In this document: positions 24,121 through 36,370 of the stretch, piece by piece
How the letters are laid out: every line of letters begins with the position of its first letter
Position numbering within the stretch: position 1 is the stretch's first letter
Source of the DNA: Jacaranda mimosifolia
Taxonomy: Eukaryota; Streptophyta; Magnoliopsida; Lamiales; Bignoniaceae
NCBI GenBank assembly: GCA_018894105.1
Contig: CM032121.1
Coordinates: 27,186,230 to 27,250,229 of the forward strand
Length of the DNA: 64,000 nt
Direction of reading: 5' to 3'
Program-made: the position numbers and the translations under genes
Notes under the pieces: model-generated
The model's database searches: none
What the model was told of the DNA's origin: nothing
Seen by the model: only the letters and a program-made list of their open reading frames with translations

Positions 24121-24719
24121 GAAAGAAAATTGTATCGAATATTCTTCAAATTTCCTTCGAATTTTCTTCATATAACTCTTGAATATATCTTTCAACCTGA
24201 AATAGTTAAAAATGGCGTAAATATCATGAATATATTCAATAGCAATTTTAGCTAGTTGCAAAAGAAATATTACTTAAACAATCAAAGATTAAGCTTTAAA
24301 AAACATTACATTTTCCATGCTTGTTAATAATTAACAAAAATTGACCATTTGTCCACAAATATCCACATTAGAATCAACCTGTATCCAAGAGATCATGCAG
24401 AAATATTCACTTTTAGTCAGATAATGAGGATATATAAAAAGGAAAAGGCATAAATGATAAAACTATAAAAATGGATTTTATATATAAAAAATCAAACTAA
24501 GATAGTGCCTCCTTAAATTAATCAAAAAATGCACATATGATTCCATCAGAATAGGCTTGAGAATATCTAACCTAATAAATTCAAGGCAGAATATAAAAAA
24601 TAACCAAATTCAAAGTTAGTCTAACTATGTGTTTAAATGTAGAAAAATTGCCTTACGATGTGTAAAATTATTTGAACATTGCAGACTGAGCTTCATTTTT
24701 AAGACTGCCATTTTATTTT

Positions 24720-24741
24720 GTGTGTGTGTGTGTGTGTGTGT
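24720..24741 (+). repeat. (TG)n microsatellite
   Basis: Eleven consecutive TG/GT units. The 125-residue frame across it is not considered coding. Confidence 0.9.
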
Positions 24742-24930
24742 ATGGATTTGGCGTAGTCTTTATCTTGTAAGATATCACTTACCTTATCATTATTGCTTTT
24801 TATATCCGTTTAAGCTCAAAAAATGGACAGTTGCTCGCATCCTCATCTTTTCTCATTTTGTGTTAAGAAAATTTTACTACACCAACAACTCAAGATTTAG
24901 ACTTATGTTAGGGGAGAGCTGTGAGGTTAC

Positions 24931-25017
24931 CTCAACATTACTTAGCAACTCTGATGCAAATGGCATCTCCTCTGGCTCATCCTTCATTATGCCTTTGAAA
25001 TGCTGAGATACATAAGC
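24931..25017 (-). other. Exon-like fragment in the CACTA element, gene unknown
   Basis: Read on the minus strand this gives an open, acidic, well-balanced peptide (FKGIMKDEPEEMPFASELL is its centre) that ends exactly at a GTAACC splice donor (24925-24930). The composition differs from the surrounding AT-rich noise. I do not recognise the family. It may be a captured exon, possibly of the same gene as the fragments at 25780 and 26121. Confidence 0.35.
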
Positions 25018-25779
25018 ATAATTATGATTATTCTTCGTACTTGGTGAGTTGAAATGCTTCCAAGGAATGATGGATTATGGTTACTGAAAGATGACCCAGA
25101 CAATTATACAAGAGTTATTATCTACTAAGTTTGGAAAAAAATGACAATTACTCTAATGATGATGCTTTTTTCATAGAAACTAAAAGGTTTTAGGAATCTA
25201 GCCTCAAAAAGGTTCCAAACCATTATGTCTTCATCTTCGCTACTAAGTGGCTAAACCAATTTGAAATGACTGTGACTAATCCAGACACCTTGTGAAAGCT
25301 TATTTGTTCACACTATGAAAGGCTGCAAAATATTAGCAAACCAATTTCTTCAAACATATATAGAGACCCTAATTTTGATAGGAATCGGAATATGCAAAGC
25401 CATCTTTCTTTAAGTCATAAAAATAAATTATTATATAGATAGTCACTGATTAAAGTCAAGATTGTTGCTACTATTTGGATCCATTTCCAGTTCAAATTAA
25501 AATGCTGCCATTTACCTTCGAAGTTAAGTAATATTACTATCAAAGGCTGCTAAAATGAGGTTTAAGTTTTTAGGATGTCTAATATTTGAATAGTAAGAAA
25601 AAAGGGAGAAAAAAAAAAAAAAGATGTGTCCCTTTTCTAGTGGTTCTGAACTTTGGTACTTTTTGATATTCTTCTATGACATTAGGCATCACAATTTGGA
25701 TATTCATGAGCAGCATGTTTAATGTTAAGAAATGACATGATTGAAATCATGCTTGAGACTCACACGATTGAAACTTCTT

Positions 25780-25866
25780 AGAAGTGAAGCTGTCTGTTTC
25801 CTTGAAGAGTTGGTTAAAGTGAGGCTTGTAGTTTAGTTTTCCAGCCACAATAGAGTGGTTGCTCAT
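25780..25866 (-). other. Exon-like fragment in the CACTA element, gene unknown
   Basis: The minus strand has a TTACAG acceptor followed by ATG (25865) and an open stretch with HSIVAGKLNYKPHFNQLF. The sequence looks protein-like, but no family is recognised. It is listed as a possible captured exon. Confidence 0.3.
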
Positions 25867-26120
25867 CTGTAATTATAACAAAGAAGAAAAAACAAAGAGA
25901 GAAAGATAGAAAAAGCAAAACAGTGAGAGAAAATAAAAAATAAAAAAAGAAAGATTTTCCCCGCGAAAATCCCATACTAACATGTTTGAGCTTATAAAGA
26001 AGAATGTCTTCCCTTTTTCCTACTTTTTACTGTCCTTCACAAAAATCACATTTTTTAGACACTCAGGAAAGTTTAATTATTTGAAAATGAAAAAAGAAAA
26101 TATATAAAAACCATATATAC

Positions 26121-26234
26121 CATGAGGTTTCAATTGCAATGACTACACCTGAAGTGGTGATCTTGTGATAAGGAACTCCATCAGCAAACATCATCTCCAC
26201 AAAATGTACAAACTTTTGCAAGCATTGCACTTTT
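26121..26234 (-). other. Exon-like fragment in the CACTA element, gene unknown
   Basis: The minus strand reads an open protein-like segment containing KFVHFVEMMFADGVPYHKI and TTSGVVIAIET, ending near a GGTATA donor-like word. It is not recognised. Together with 24931-25017 and 25780-25866 it points to captured gene pieces on the minus strand, the same strand as the homeobox piece. Confidence 0.35.
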
Positions 26235-27699
26235 GAGTGGGGCTATAATAAGCCATTTTGTCTTCTTTCTAAAATTCTGAGTCTAATTATCATGTTGGTA
26301 AAAGACTCAGTTTCAAAATGCATTGTCTATCGTATGGAGCTATTACTCCCTAATAGATACAGACGGTGGCCATTATTCTTTTATAAGTTTTTTCATAATG
26401 CTAAAAACCTAAACCAACCAAAGTAGTAGAGCACGTGAATTCAGCCCTAATATTAGGGACATGGAGTGGAAGAGCTACTTTTGTTGATGGGAAACTCTAG
26501 AAGAATGTTAGCCAAAGCACAAAAGGAAAAGCAAATTTCAATGATATAGAAGAATGAATCTCAAATAAAGGAAAAATTGTAACCTTTGTCACTTCATAGA
26601 AGAAATACTGATAAAAGAAGAGAATAAAAAAACAACATACCTCTTTTGTTCCATTTCTGTTTGTTAGTACATCCTGTAGTTTTAGAAATTATAAGGTAGT
26701 CCCTACAACTATAAACAGGTAAGAAATTATTTGAGCAAGAAAGGATATTCTATAACATTTAGTCAAAATGTTGGTACCTGATCTTAATTTTTAGTGCTTA
26801 ATCGACTAAGTAATGCTCTGGTTGTCAGCATATAATGCAGTAAGGCTAGAAAAATGTTTGACCTAAATATATCCTATTTCATATTGCAGCAATGCAGACA
26901 ACCTTTCTTCAAGGATTTGCAAAATGGAACTATTTTTACTCCAAAACAAAACTTTAGAAAACAGTTAAACAATTAGAGGAAAATATCAGGCCGACTTGCA
27001 GGAGTTTAGATCATCTAAACAACAAAATACCTTTCGATGGGGCTCTGCTTGTGAAACTTCTGGACAACTCAATTGTGGATTGTTCTTCAGATGACTACTT
27101 TACTTATGTAAAATGGAAACTAAAATTTTCAAAACCATTTCTTAGTTTGTTGATTTTATTTTATTTAAAAATTGAAATTATCTCTACTTTGATAATATAT
27201 ATGCATATATGAAAATCTAAAAAAATAAATTTCTCCAAGTATTTAGTTTATTAAACTATCATTGATATATATATCAACCTAAGCAACCTAAAGCAGTCAT
27301 TTTTTTTCCTTCATTAAAGCTCAATTCATTATATTTATTAAATTAAGAAATTATAATTTAGTCAAAAAATTTAAAACTTAAACTTAAACTATTTGTTAAT
27401 TATTATCAAATTGTTTCTCTAAAAAATGAGCTAGACTTTTAACTGTAATTTTTTTGGCTTTTGTCCAAAATAAAGGAGAAATTGGTGTAAGAAGAAAATT
27501 GTCCGATGGAGGGAAACCCATTAAACAATTAAAGGAGGCAATTTATTTTAGTTTTCCGCCAAAATTAATGAGAAAGTGGCATAAACAACTTTGGAGTGCA
27601 ATTTTAGGCGATACCTAGGGATCAAATTGGTTTGGACATTGCTTATCCCAGTATACGGTTTTCTTCCCCAACTTTTGTTACGAAGCTCCCTGTCAAGAA

Positions 27700-27925
27700 T
27701 TTCTCCCCCACTCAATCTCCCTAGTGTTCTCTGTTCCATGTGCATCTCCTCTACCGTTGACTTCCAAAGCCGCACTCGAGCATTGATGAACCAATTAGAA
27801 ACCTGAATTTATAACATCAGCATTCAATCAATATTGGGAACTCTGGAACTGGCTGAAAATCCAACCAATAACCTAGAGAATCTATGGGTACCTGACTCCT
27901 GGTAAGCCAGTCTGTTTATCCATTT
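27700..27925 (-). pseudogene. BEL1-like (TALE) homeobox gene fragment captured in the CACTA element
   Basis: BEL1-like proteins are nuclear TALE homeodomain factors that pair with KNOX proteins. On the minus strand the end of one exon (about 27925-27892) gives KQTG and, one base out of frame, LTRSQ, then a GTACCC donor. An 89-base intron (27891-27803) ends TTCAG, and the next exon (from 27802) continues [35 protein letters not shown] and VEEM are the signature of the third helix of a BEL1-like homeodomain and its downstream extension. The splice site between Q and V is kept. Upstream homeodomain helices, the BEL and SKY domains were not found nearby. A one-base deletion breaks the first exon piece, so it is a truncated pseudogene. 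Confidence 0.8.
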
Positions 27926-30900
27926 CACACTCCGGAATAGTTTTGATACATTGGATTCTAGTGCATATGAATCTCTTTTGATAAATGGGAACAACTTTGA
28001 AGGCCAAAAGGGTACGGAAAATACTGTATCTGAATACCACTTCACATAGGTTAGGACTTAGAACAGAGTGGGGAACGAAAGATTTCAGCCTTAACAAAAT
28101 ATTGAGTACTTATTAGCATCCTTTTTTCTACCTTTTTCCTTTGGCTTTTCTTCATAAGTCTCCTCCTCTGGTTTGGTTTTTTCATGTTGGTGCATTGCTC
28201 TTTTTCTTTTTATGCTAATATACACTTGTTAGATCAGTTTATGTTTGTTAATTAATCTACATGTTTTGTTTGCTAAATCGATCATTTGTGGTTGCCAATT
28301 TTGATATAACTGTTGATATCTCTTCTACTTTCATGTTACTTTACCAAAGTCAATGTTTGGGTGTTTGCTTTTTACATCCTTTTATCGTAATGGCCAACAA
28401 CTCCTACAAGAGCAACTCAATGATCGTAGAGAGGTATGAGGTCTTAGTGGCTTAATTATCTTAGAGTTCATTATATATTTTTTTTGTTATTTGTTGAGTA
28501 ATGCTTTTATTGTTTCTAAAACAACCATTTCTTTGTTATGTAGTTGATTGTTATATCATTCCACATATCTAATTGATGTTTTTTATACTCTGAAATTAGA
28601 TCCTCTTAACCCTCCCACTCACAGAAAAGGAAGTTCCTCTTTAACCAAGGGGTTTCTTTCTATTGATATGGCATCATTGAATTAAGGATTCATTGGATAA
28701 AGTTGTAGTCCGTTGTAAGATTATAAGAACATCAGAACAATCTAATTAAGATCTTGGTTAGTTTTTTAATAAATTATTATATTGCCTCACTTATGTACAT
28801 GCCCTTTCATAGCGGACAAGGAAATGTGATCATTAAGTTCATTAGTTATTACTCTAGTAATTGATAACATGATAATTTTGACTGTATTTTGGATTCCAGT
28901 TCATGAAGCCATTTCTCTTATCTTGCTTTTCCTTTTCATATGAAGTCATCTCATCTTATCTTGCTTTTTCCTTTCATCTTTGCCCTCGTTCTCCTCTCTA
29001 TTTTACCACTTTTGCATGTTTCTATGTCCTTGTGTATGTAGCACTCCACATTTCCACATTTATAATCTCGAGTTTAGAAGGAGTTTCATTCACACCAAGG
29101 CAAAAGATGGATTTTTTAGCTTGTAATTTTGATTAAACCAATAGCATTCCGTGATTGCCACAATTACTTTGTGTTCGAGAGAATACAAGAATCCAGAGCA
29201 GGCCTCCTCATCTGATATGGTAACTAATAGCTGTCATATTTTGCTTCTCCTTCAGTCAACCTATCTTATTTTTGTCGGCATAGTTCCTTTACATTTATTT
29301 GGAGCCCAGAAGCACAATCAAAGATCAAATTGATTGATATGAAATCCTGAAAGAACTTATGGATGGAGAAAGTGTTCAAAAAGCCAGGAACGGAGGACAG
29401 ACACAAATCTCTCATGCAATACTCTTTGAAGTATATTCTTGCAAATAGTGGTTATTGATATGCTCCTTAAGTACCTGCATACTTTTGAGCTATTTGTTTC
29501 TCAGTGCTTCATTTGCATGATGAACCTGGATAAAGGCAAATCCAGATATGTGTAATGTGTGATGAAGTGGGAGATGATTCTGGTCTTATAGTGTTTATGT
29601 AAAAAAATAAGTTGACAGACTGTTCTGTTTCAATAACCAGAGCTATGGGCAATTTACGTTAATCTCCAAGTAGCTTTTCGCTATTTATAAGCACAAAGTT
29701 CTAGTCAGATTTTCTTTTTCAGTTTTGTATCTGATACTCATCTCTACTCAGATTTTGCATCTCATACTTATCTTCAGTTAACCTCTCATTGTTTTTAATA
29801 TCTTATATTTATCTTTAGACAGATTTCTTCCCTACTTAATTTTGGTCTACACAGTTTGTTTTCCAATATTTTGAGGTATTAATCTTGAACTTTGTCTCAT
29901 TGCTGCTTTGTTCTTGAAGTTCTCTAATATCTTATTGCCGTGTACTTGAAGTTTTATAAACATGTTGTGCACTTATGTGGGGTCTTTGTGAGGTGAGATA
30001 AATAGCAGATATAAAGTCTGATGATACTTCTTGGAATTAGTTTGATGGCAGAACATATGGAGGATGAGCCTCAAATGAAACTGTGAGTGATAACTTGAAT
30101 AATGGGTTTGCTGGAATAAATATGATACAGTTTGCTGCCATTTATTGGGATTGAGCTTACTGGATGAGTAGATGAACTAAATATAGAAAGCAATGCTCAT
30201 GTTGCTGATTGACAAATGAATGACGTGCCAAACTGTTGGAAAGTAATGGTTTGCTACAGATTGAATGAATGAATTGTTCTCTTTTCAATTTTGATCAACA
30301 TTAATGTAACAGGCTCTACATAAACTACAATCTATTTTGATAATTAATAAACATGTAGGGGTCCTTGCCTAATTCCTGCCTAAGGTGATTTTTTAAAAAG
30401 AAAATTGGGAAAGTGAATAGCTAGTTGTGAATGGAAATCACTATTTTATTGTAAATGAAGCTTCTATTGGTTAATGATGCTAGTCTTTAGGAAACACTAG
30501 CAAACACCAGCTCAACTTGGGTTGGATAAGCTCTGAAACTCATCTGAGAGAGGATCGCTCATGATGAGTAGTTTGACTTTTAGATAAACTTGTAGGTTTT
30601 AAAGTGCAATGCTTATAGTGACAACAAATGTGTTCTTATTTGATTTCAAGTTTTACGAACTTAATGTATTCAATGCCCAGTTTCCAATATCATGATTTGC
30701 AGACTTGGTATATGCACATAAGAAAACAAACCACTTCCATGAGAATTATGTATAGTTGTAAATTTGCAATATAAATTAAACATCCTTCAGCATTCCTTCA
30801 AAAAGCAAATGACTTGGTGAATCTAACTTGTATATTGCAAGTCAAATGGCCTATTCAATTGAAATTTTTTAAAGTTTAATCAATTCAATTAAATAAAGAG

Positions 30901-31129
30901 GAATTAAATATTAACAAAAATTAAATAATAAAATTTTATTGACTTTTCATTTTCTTTAAATTAAAAAAATTCTTAAATAAAAAGTCAAATTTAAACTAAA
31001 GCATTCATCAGTCAATTAATATTGCCATTATTTTTATTTTATTTTATTTTTGTACATTTGAATTAACATTTTAATTAAAATTTAGCTTATTTAGCTCTTC
31101 AACTCAATTTAAGTGGTTGCTTTTGATAT

Positions 31130-31518
31130 TTTTCTAAAAATATATAGTATTTTTTAGTAACCATATAATTGCTATAAGTATATCTTCGCAACCAAACTAA
31201 TATGTTGCTGATGGTCAACTTAAATGACTTACAACAACCATTAATATTTTGTTATTGAATTGGTCACAATAAATGTTCATATATAGTAACCATGAAAATC
31301 TCACTAAAAACTCCAACATTGTTTGTTATACCACTAGTTAAGGTTGGCCGAATTATAGCAACCATTTACAGTTACCAAATATTGTTTGGTCGTAAAAGGA
31401 TTTATGTAACTTAACTTTAGCAACCAGATCACTTTTGGTAGCTAAATTTGTATATTTAGCAATCATTTTATTATTGTCGCTAAGTATTTGGTTGCTAAAT
31501 CCAATTTTTTTTGTAGTC
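31130..31518. repeat. Right subterminal repeat cluster of the CACTA element
   Basis: Repeated GTAACCATA, GCAACCAAA and GGTTGCTAAAT words lead to the terminal TTTTTTTTGTAGTC. They mirror the left cluster in opposite orientation, which supports one element spanning 23291-31518. Confidence 0.65.
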
Positions 31519-33683
31519 TAGTTGACATAGAACAAGAGTAAAAGTTTCTAGACATAGAATAAGAAAATCCTATGTCCATTGACCAAGTCAACCATCCAGC
31601 CTGATGGAGGTTACTCTTCTTCCTCAGGAGAAGAAGATAACTCTGAATCAGAGTCCCAAGGGTGCAAGGATTCTCCACAAGGTCTATGCCTTTGCAATAA
31701 ACAAATTGCCACCCTAACTAATTAATTTTCCCTAATTCTCGATCTTATAGACAAGATTCAAAATCCAAAAGATAAAGAAACATATCTTCGTAAGTTACAA
31801 GAATTAATAAGAAAAGATGAGTCTATTTCATCAAAATCCAAGCCACCTTTGAAAACAGAGTTTAAGGATATCATGGGAATGTTTAATTCTTACAGTAATA
31901 AAATATCAAATGTTGATTTACAACATGAAATCAAACAATTGATAAAAGAGATTAAGTTCCTTAAAGAAAATCATGAATAGTTACAACAAGATGCCCGTAT
32001 TCTTTAAGTTACAAAATAATCTCATAAAAGAATCTCCTGACAAAAAAGTTTCTTCCTCAAATGCAAACTTTATTTCCAGAACTTCCTACCCAAAATGGTA
32101 TGTTAAGATCAATCTTGTAATCCAAGTCTGTGAAGTTCTTCTATGTGTCAACTGCAAATTTTGCAAGTCTCAAAATAAATTTCGAGCTCTCAAAAGCACG
32201 TATCTGTAATAATGGAACTATTTTAAAACCAATTTTGTCCTTGTGAAAGATCTTAATACTCCCATCATATTAGGAAGTCTCTTCCTTTAGATGCTTTATC
32301 CCATTAGTGTTGATTTCAAAGGAATTAAAACCGCAATTATGGGAAAAGAGATCCACTTTTATTTTCAATTCCCAGTTACTCAAAGAGATATCAAAATAGT
32401 TCAAGACTTCTTTATTTTTCAAGAAATTGAGAAAAATGAAAAACAAATTTTCCCACTAAAACATAAAAGTTCTAATAAAGGAGCAGTCCTTATAGTCATT
32501 CTTGATACCTAAGACTTCCCTTTAAGGACTCTCTTACATCCTTCTCCTTCTATCAATAAAATTATAAAGCATGTTCTAATACTATCAAGAAAATGCAATA
32601 CGGGTATATTATCCTTCCATCAGTTCCAAACAAGTTCCAAGTACTTCAAGACTATGGAGACATTCATGAATTTCAACAATGCCTCCTTGATAATCTTAAG
32701 AGTATCAAAGATAAAAATCAATAGTCTCTAGAGCATACAAGCACTGAACATCTTTTTTCATGAAACTAATCAAAATTCCAAACCAAATTTTTGGGTAGTT
32801 TTTTCAATAGTACAAAACCAAGTATTATTTATCATGGAAAAATCTTTTTAATCAAATAAAGATTTTTTAAAATTTAAATTGGAAAGAATTTGATACTTTG
32901 CATCAAGCAAAAGAAGTAGCTAAAATTACATTAGGAGAAGATTTCAACGTTTATCAAAAATATTATTCAAAATATTTTATGAAATCATGCTCCAATTATA
33001 TTATACTAACTAACCTGCAAGAAACAAAAGGAAGAAATAATATTGCTTCAAAATCAATTAGCCAAAATAAAAGTCAAAACCTAATCCAAAACCCAATATG
33101 CACATACGTCTGATAAATGCCAACAGAACACTTCTTTACAAATGAAAATTCCCACAAATCAATGGCACCTTTATCAAGATCCATTATTCTAGATTCATTT
33201 CCTATAGAAATAAAAGAACTCATCTTCAAAATGTCCAAAAAATGAGTAGACCATTTTCTTTCATTTCTTTTTAAAACTATACCCAAATTAGCAGAACAAA
33301 ATATTCCTCGTTTTAGAGTTACTTGGGATACATATTATGCTGTAAACTAAAGACCTTGTGAAAAAATAGATTGATATTGAAGAGCCATTACAATATTCAA
33401 AGAAAGTTGTAAATACCAATTAATTTACAGCATTCCCAAAGTTCACATTGACATGGCTAAGTTCGAACATATTGACAGTTTTATAAAAATAACTAAATCT
33501 AACTTTACCCTCTCACATTTCTAGACCATGTGTTTCTCAGCCAAGTTATTTTCAGTTAGCTTCACTAGGCTACCCAGTTCACTAAAACAGTTAGATATCG
33601 TGTTGACAAATTCTTGAGAGTAGGATATCAATATGTCCAACTACAAATCCGAAGCAAAATGCCAGAATGGACTCCCTAGAAAA
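31519..33683 (+). pseudogene. Endogenous pararetrovirus, middle region (acidic/coiled segment and protease-like remains)
   Basis: Viral reading resumes after the CACTA element. From 31607 there is a Ser/acidic stretch, a CLCN word, then a Lys/Glu-rich helical segment open for over 100 codons (31725-31976) apart from a stop. Further on, near 32265-32310, is a decayed I-I-L-G-X-X-F-L type block like the end of a viral aspartic protease. The rest (32880-33680) is coding-like but full of stops. I do not find a reverse transcriptase signature (no YXDD-type block) in any viral segment of this window. The segment ends at the solo LTR inserted at 33689. Confidence 0.55.
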
Positions 33684-33688
33684 CCTTG

Positions 33689-35903
33689 TGAAGGTAAGTA
33701 AGGCACTAGGATCTAATAATAAAACTTCAAAAGCTAAATTAACTAGTGCTTTACAAGCAAACAAGGATCTAAACATGCTTAGGATTCAGACTTAGATGGA
33801 GAGTTACCTTGAAAAGCTAAATCCAAAGGAAGGATGAAGAACTCTTCTCCAATCTAGAATCTATCAAATAGTGGTGCAACTAGAAGAGTGAAATCTTTGA
33901 ACGGTCCTAACATCTCCGTAAAACCTAAAAAAATTCCAATAGATCCTCAACACTTTGATGAAGCTACTATGACAATTTCAAACCAAAACTTATTCTAGAT
34001 CTCCTAGAAAAAATTCTCCAAGTCACTGCTCTGACTAGTGGATATCCAAGGCAAAATAATCCTATTGTCTTACCTCTACCAATATGATCCACACACTATT
34101 GCTTTTTCCAATTTCTCCTCAATATTAGCTGGAGATATAGAGGAGAAATGTGAGCTTGATGGCCAATTTGGGGGTAGGAGAAGAAGAGGAAAGTGGAGCT
34201 TCAACTCATGAGGCAACACTTTAAAGGAGGAAAAATGTGAGAATCTAATTCTTCACATGGATTGTGACAGCTGCCTACCCTCACCTATATATCTATATAG
34301 AGAGGGAGAATGGTGTGATGCCTCAAGATGGGGGGACTGCCCACTTGTCTTGCAAGTTGGCAAATTCAAATATAATTTTGAATTTTGTCTGCATTTGAAT
34401 TATATTTGAAATCTAATTTCAAATTAATTAAATGTCACACTAAAATGAACCTTTCATTTGAATTTTCCTCCAAAATATATTCTTCTCATTAATTAAATTA
34501 AACACTTTAATTTAATTAATTTAATCCTTGACTTAACTATTAAGTCAATTAGCTTAACTCTTTAAGCTAACAATAGTTAACCTAACTCTTTAAGTTGACT
34601 TGACCCATTGATGGTCATGTGGCACCAAATAATTAATTCTTTTATTATTGGACTAATTTACCTCCTTAAATTATTTGATCAATTTAACAATTAAATTAAT
34701 CAAGCTAAAATGACATCAATTTTCGGTCACCCCTAAAATCGGTCACATGGAGTAAGTTTCTAATACTTAGAAAAATTTCTACATTATTTAGGAAATGCAA
34801 TTGGCTTTTACGTGTGATCCGATAGGTTCTGCCATTCATTAGACATAGGCTCACAACTCCTTGTGACTGTCGAATATTATATATTCATTTTAGTTTAAAC
34901 TCCTTTAAACTAGTTGACTCAATTCAATTAATCTCTATTAATTGAAGAGTACTCAATCTCCATGGTCGATGTCCAACCTCTAGCCCAAGGAGCCCAACTA
35001 ATCAGCGGAATGAATGCTTTTGGAGAACCATTATAGCTCTACCCGTACCATGCTAATACGGTCCTTCTGTCTCCTATCTCTTAGAAGAGGCCTAGGGCAA
35101 GATATTTATCGGCTTCCTAATAGCCTCGATACTATATCTCTATTCCCAATGTTCAATTCCACTTTATGATCTCATCTTTGGAAAACTCTTTTTCCAAATT
35201 GTCATACTACCTTGTGCAAGGATTTTTTGGAATCGATCATTATAGAATACATAGGAGATGTACTCGCTCTTCACAAAGACGAAGAGTTGAATTCCATCTT
35301 GGATCTCACAAACCTTCATGTCTAAGTAGCTCATGCCCAATCACCACCTGAATGGCTTGCTACGTGACCAAGGAAGAGTCAAAGCATGAGGACCTACACA
35401 CAAGGTTACCATGGATCCTTAGGTCAAAGAACTAGTTATATGCACTAGCGTAAGCAATAGAACTTGCCACTACCGACTTACCACTATAGCTATCTAATGG
35501 ATTCTCTAGGTAGGCCTTTAGTACCTTGTTCGCTAACAAGCATCTACTAACATGCATCCATGTCTCATATGGTATTACTCATGGAATAGAGAAACATCCA
35601 GCTCCTTATATCTACACATCGTTAGTGCAAGTTTATTCGGATCTTAGATATCTCATAAGATCTTATGACTTGGAAGATTTAAGATCATGACCGTGTAAGA
35701 CTTATTTCATGATCACCACCCAGTGTGTGACCAAGTCTTGTGGTCTTATGTGATCTATGGGTTTCAACTAAATGCCAGTGAAGTGTTTAAATAAGCATAA
35801 GAGGAAGATAGTCATATAATGAATAACATTCAATCAAGATTGTACCACAAGTGAAATAGTTTACAACGCTAATTTAATTGGCTTGTGGGGCACTATTCCA
35901 ATA
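33689..35903 (-). mobile_element. Solo Copia LTR inserted in the pararetrovirus
   Basis: A 2.2-kb LTR of the same family as elements A, C, D and E, with no internal region on either side. Flanks CCTTG (33684-33688) and ACTTG (35904-35908) form a 5-bp target duplication with one mismatch, and viral sequence continues on both sides. A solo LTR is the usual product of recombination between the two LTRs of a complete element. Confidence 0.9.
34286..34300 (-). promoter_or_regulatory. LTR TATA box region (solo LTR)
   Basis: The minus strand reads CTATATAGATATATA at the position conserved among all LTR copies of the family, just before a GC-richer block. Probable core promoter. Confidence 0.5.
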
Positions 35904-36370
35904 ACTTGTCCCTGCTCAACATGAAATCTACATGATATGTTTCCTCCAAAAACCCTGACTACTAAATCACAACCCACTATGACCATGTTCTATCTCCTCA
36001 AAAATCAAATAACCCATTACAGATTGAAAGCCTTTGGATGGAATTTGTTTTACAAGCATAGAAAAAATTTGGAATCATTTCAAAAGACCTCATCTAAAAA
36101 ATCAAAACCCCGATGGAAGTATGGCAAGATGATAGAAAAATCTTAGAAGTTTAAAATAGAGTTCCTTAATTGGTGGAATCCTTCAGACTCAGAAGATGAT
36201 GCAGAAATACCCAACAACAATAGTTCATGCTAAAAATGCAAAACCTTTCAACAAGACTAGTGCAAGCCAGTTTTGAAGAAGAGATACAAAATATCTTACG
36301 AGGACACGGTGAGAGAGAAAGTTACTCAAGTTCTATATCTATTGACCTAGAAAATGATAATGAAGACAAC
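35904..36370 (+). pseudogene. Endogenous pararetrovirus, C-terminal coding remains
   Basis: Beyond the solo LTR the plus strand again reads as decayed coding sequence: a 69-codon frame (35937-36146), then a W-W-N-P-S-D-S-E-D acidic block near 36170-36200 and further acidic remains. It is taken as the end of the polyprotein. Several stops and frame changes are present. Confidence 0.5.

Larger units (their letters stand above)
23291..31518. mobile_element. CACTA-type transposon inserted in the pararetrovirus
   Basis: Viral coding sequence stops at 23290 and resumes at 31519. The insert has the dense subterminal repeat structure of CACTA elements: many copies of GGTTGCTAAA / TTTAGCAACC-like words at the left (23300-24110) and right (31130-31510). 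The right end, TTTTTTTTGTAGTC, read inward is GACTACAAAAAAAA; the left end GAAAGTAAGAAAATGG is a decayed version of the usual CACTACAAGAAAAT. The flanks share GTTGA, though CACTA elements normally duplicate 3 bp, so the exact boundary is uncertain. I find no transposase inside. It holds at least one captured host gene piece (BEL1-like). Confidence 0.7.

Noticed and set aside
27591..27806. 71-codon plus frame
   Set aside because: Antisense of the BEL1-like homeodomain exon, which carries the recognisable motif on the minus strand.
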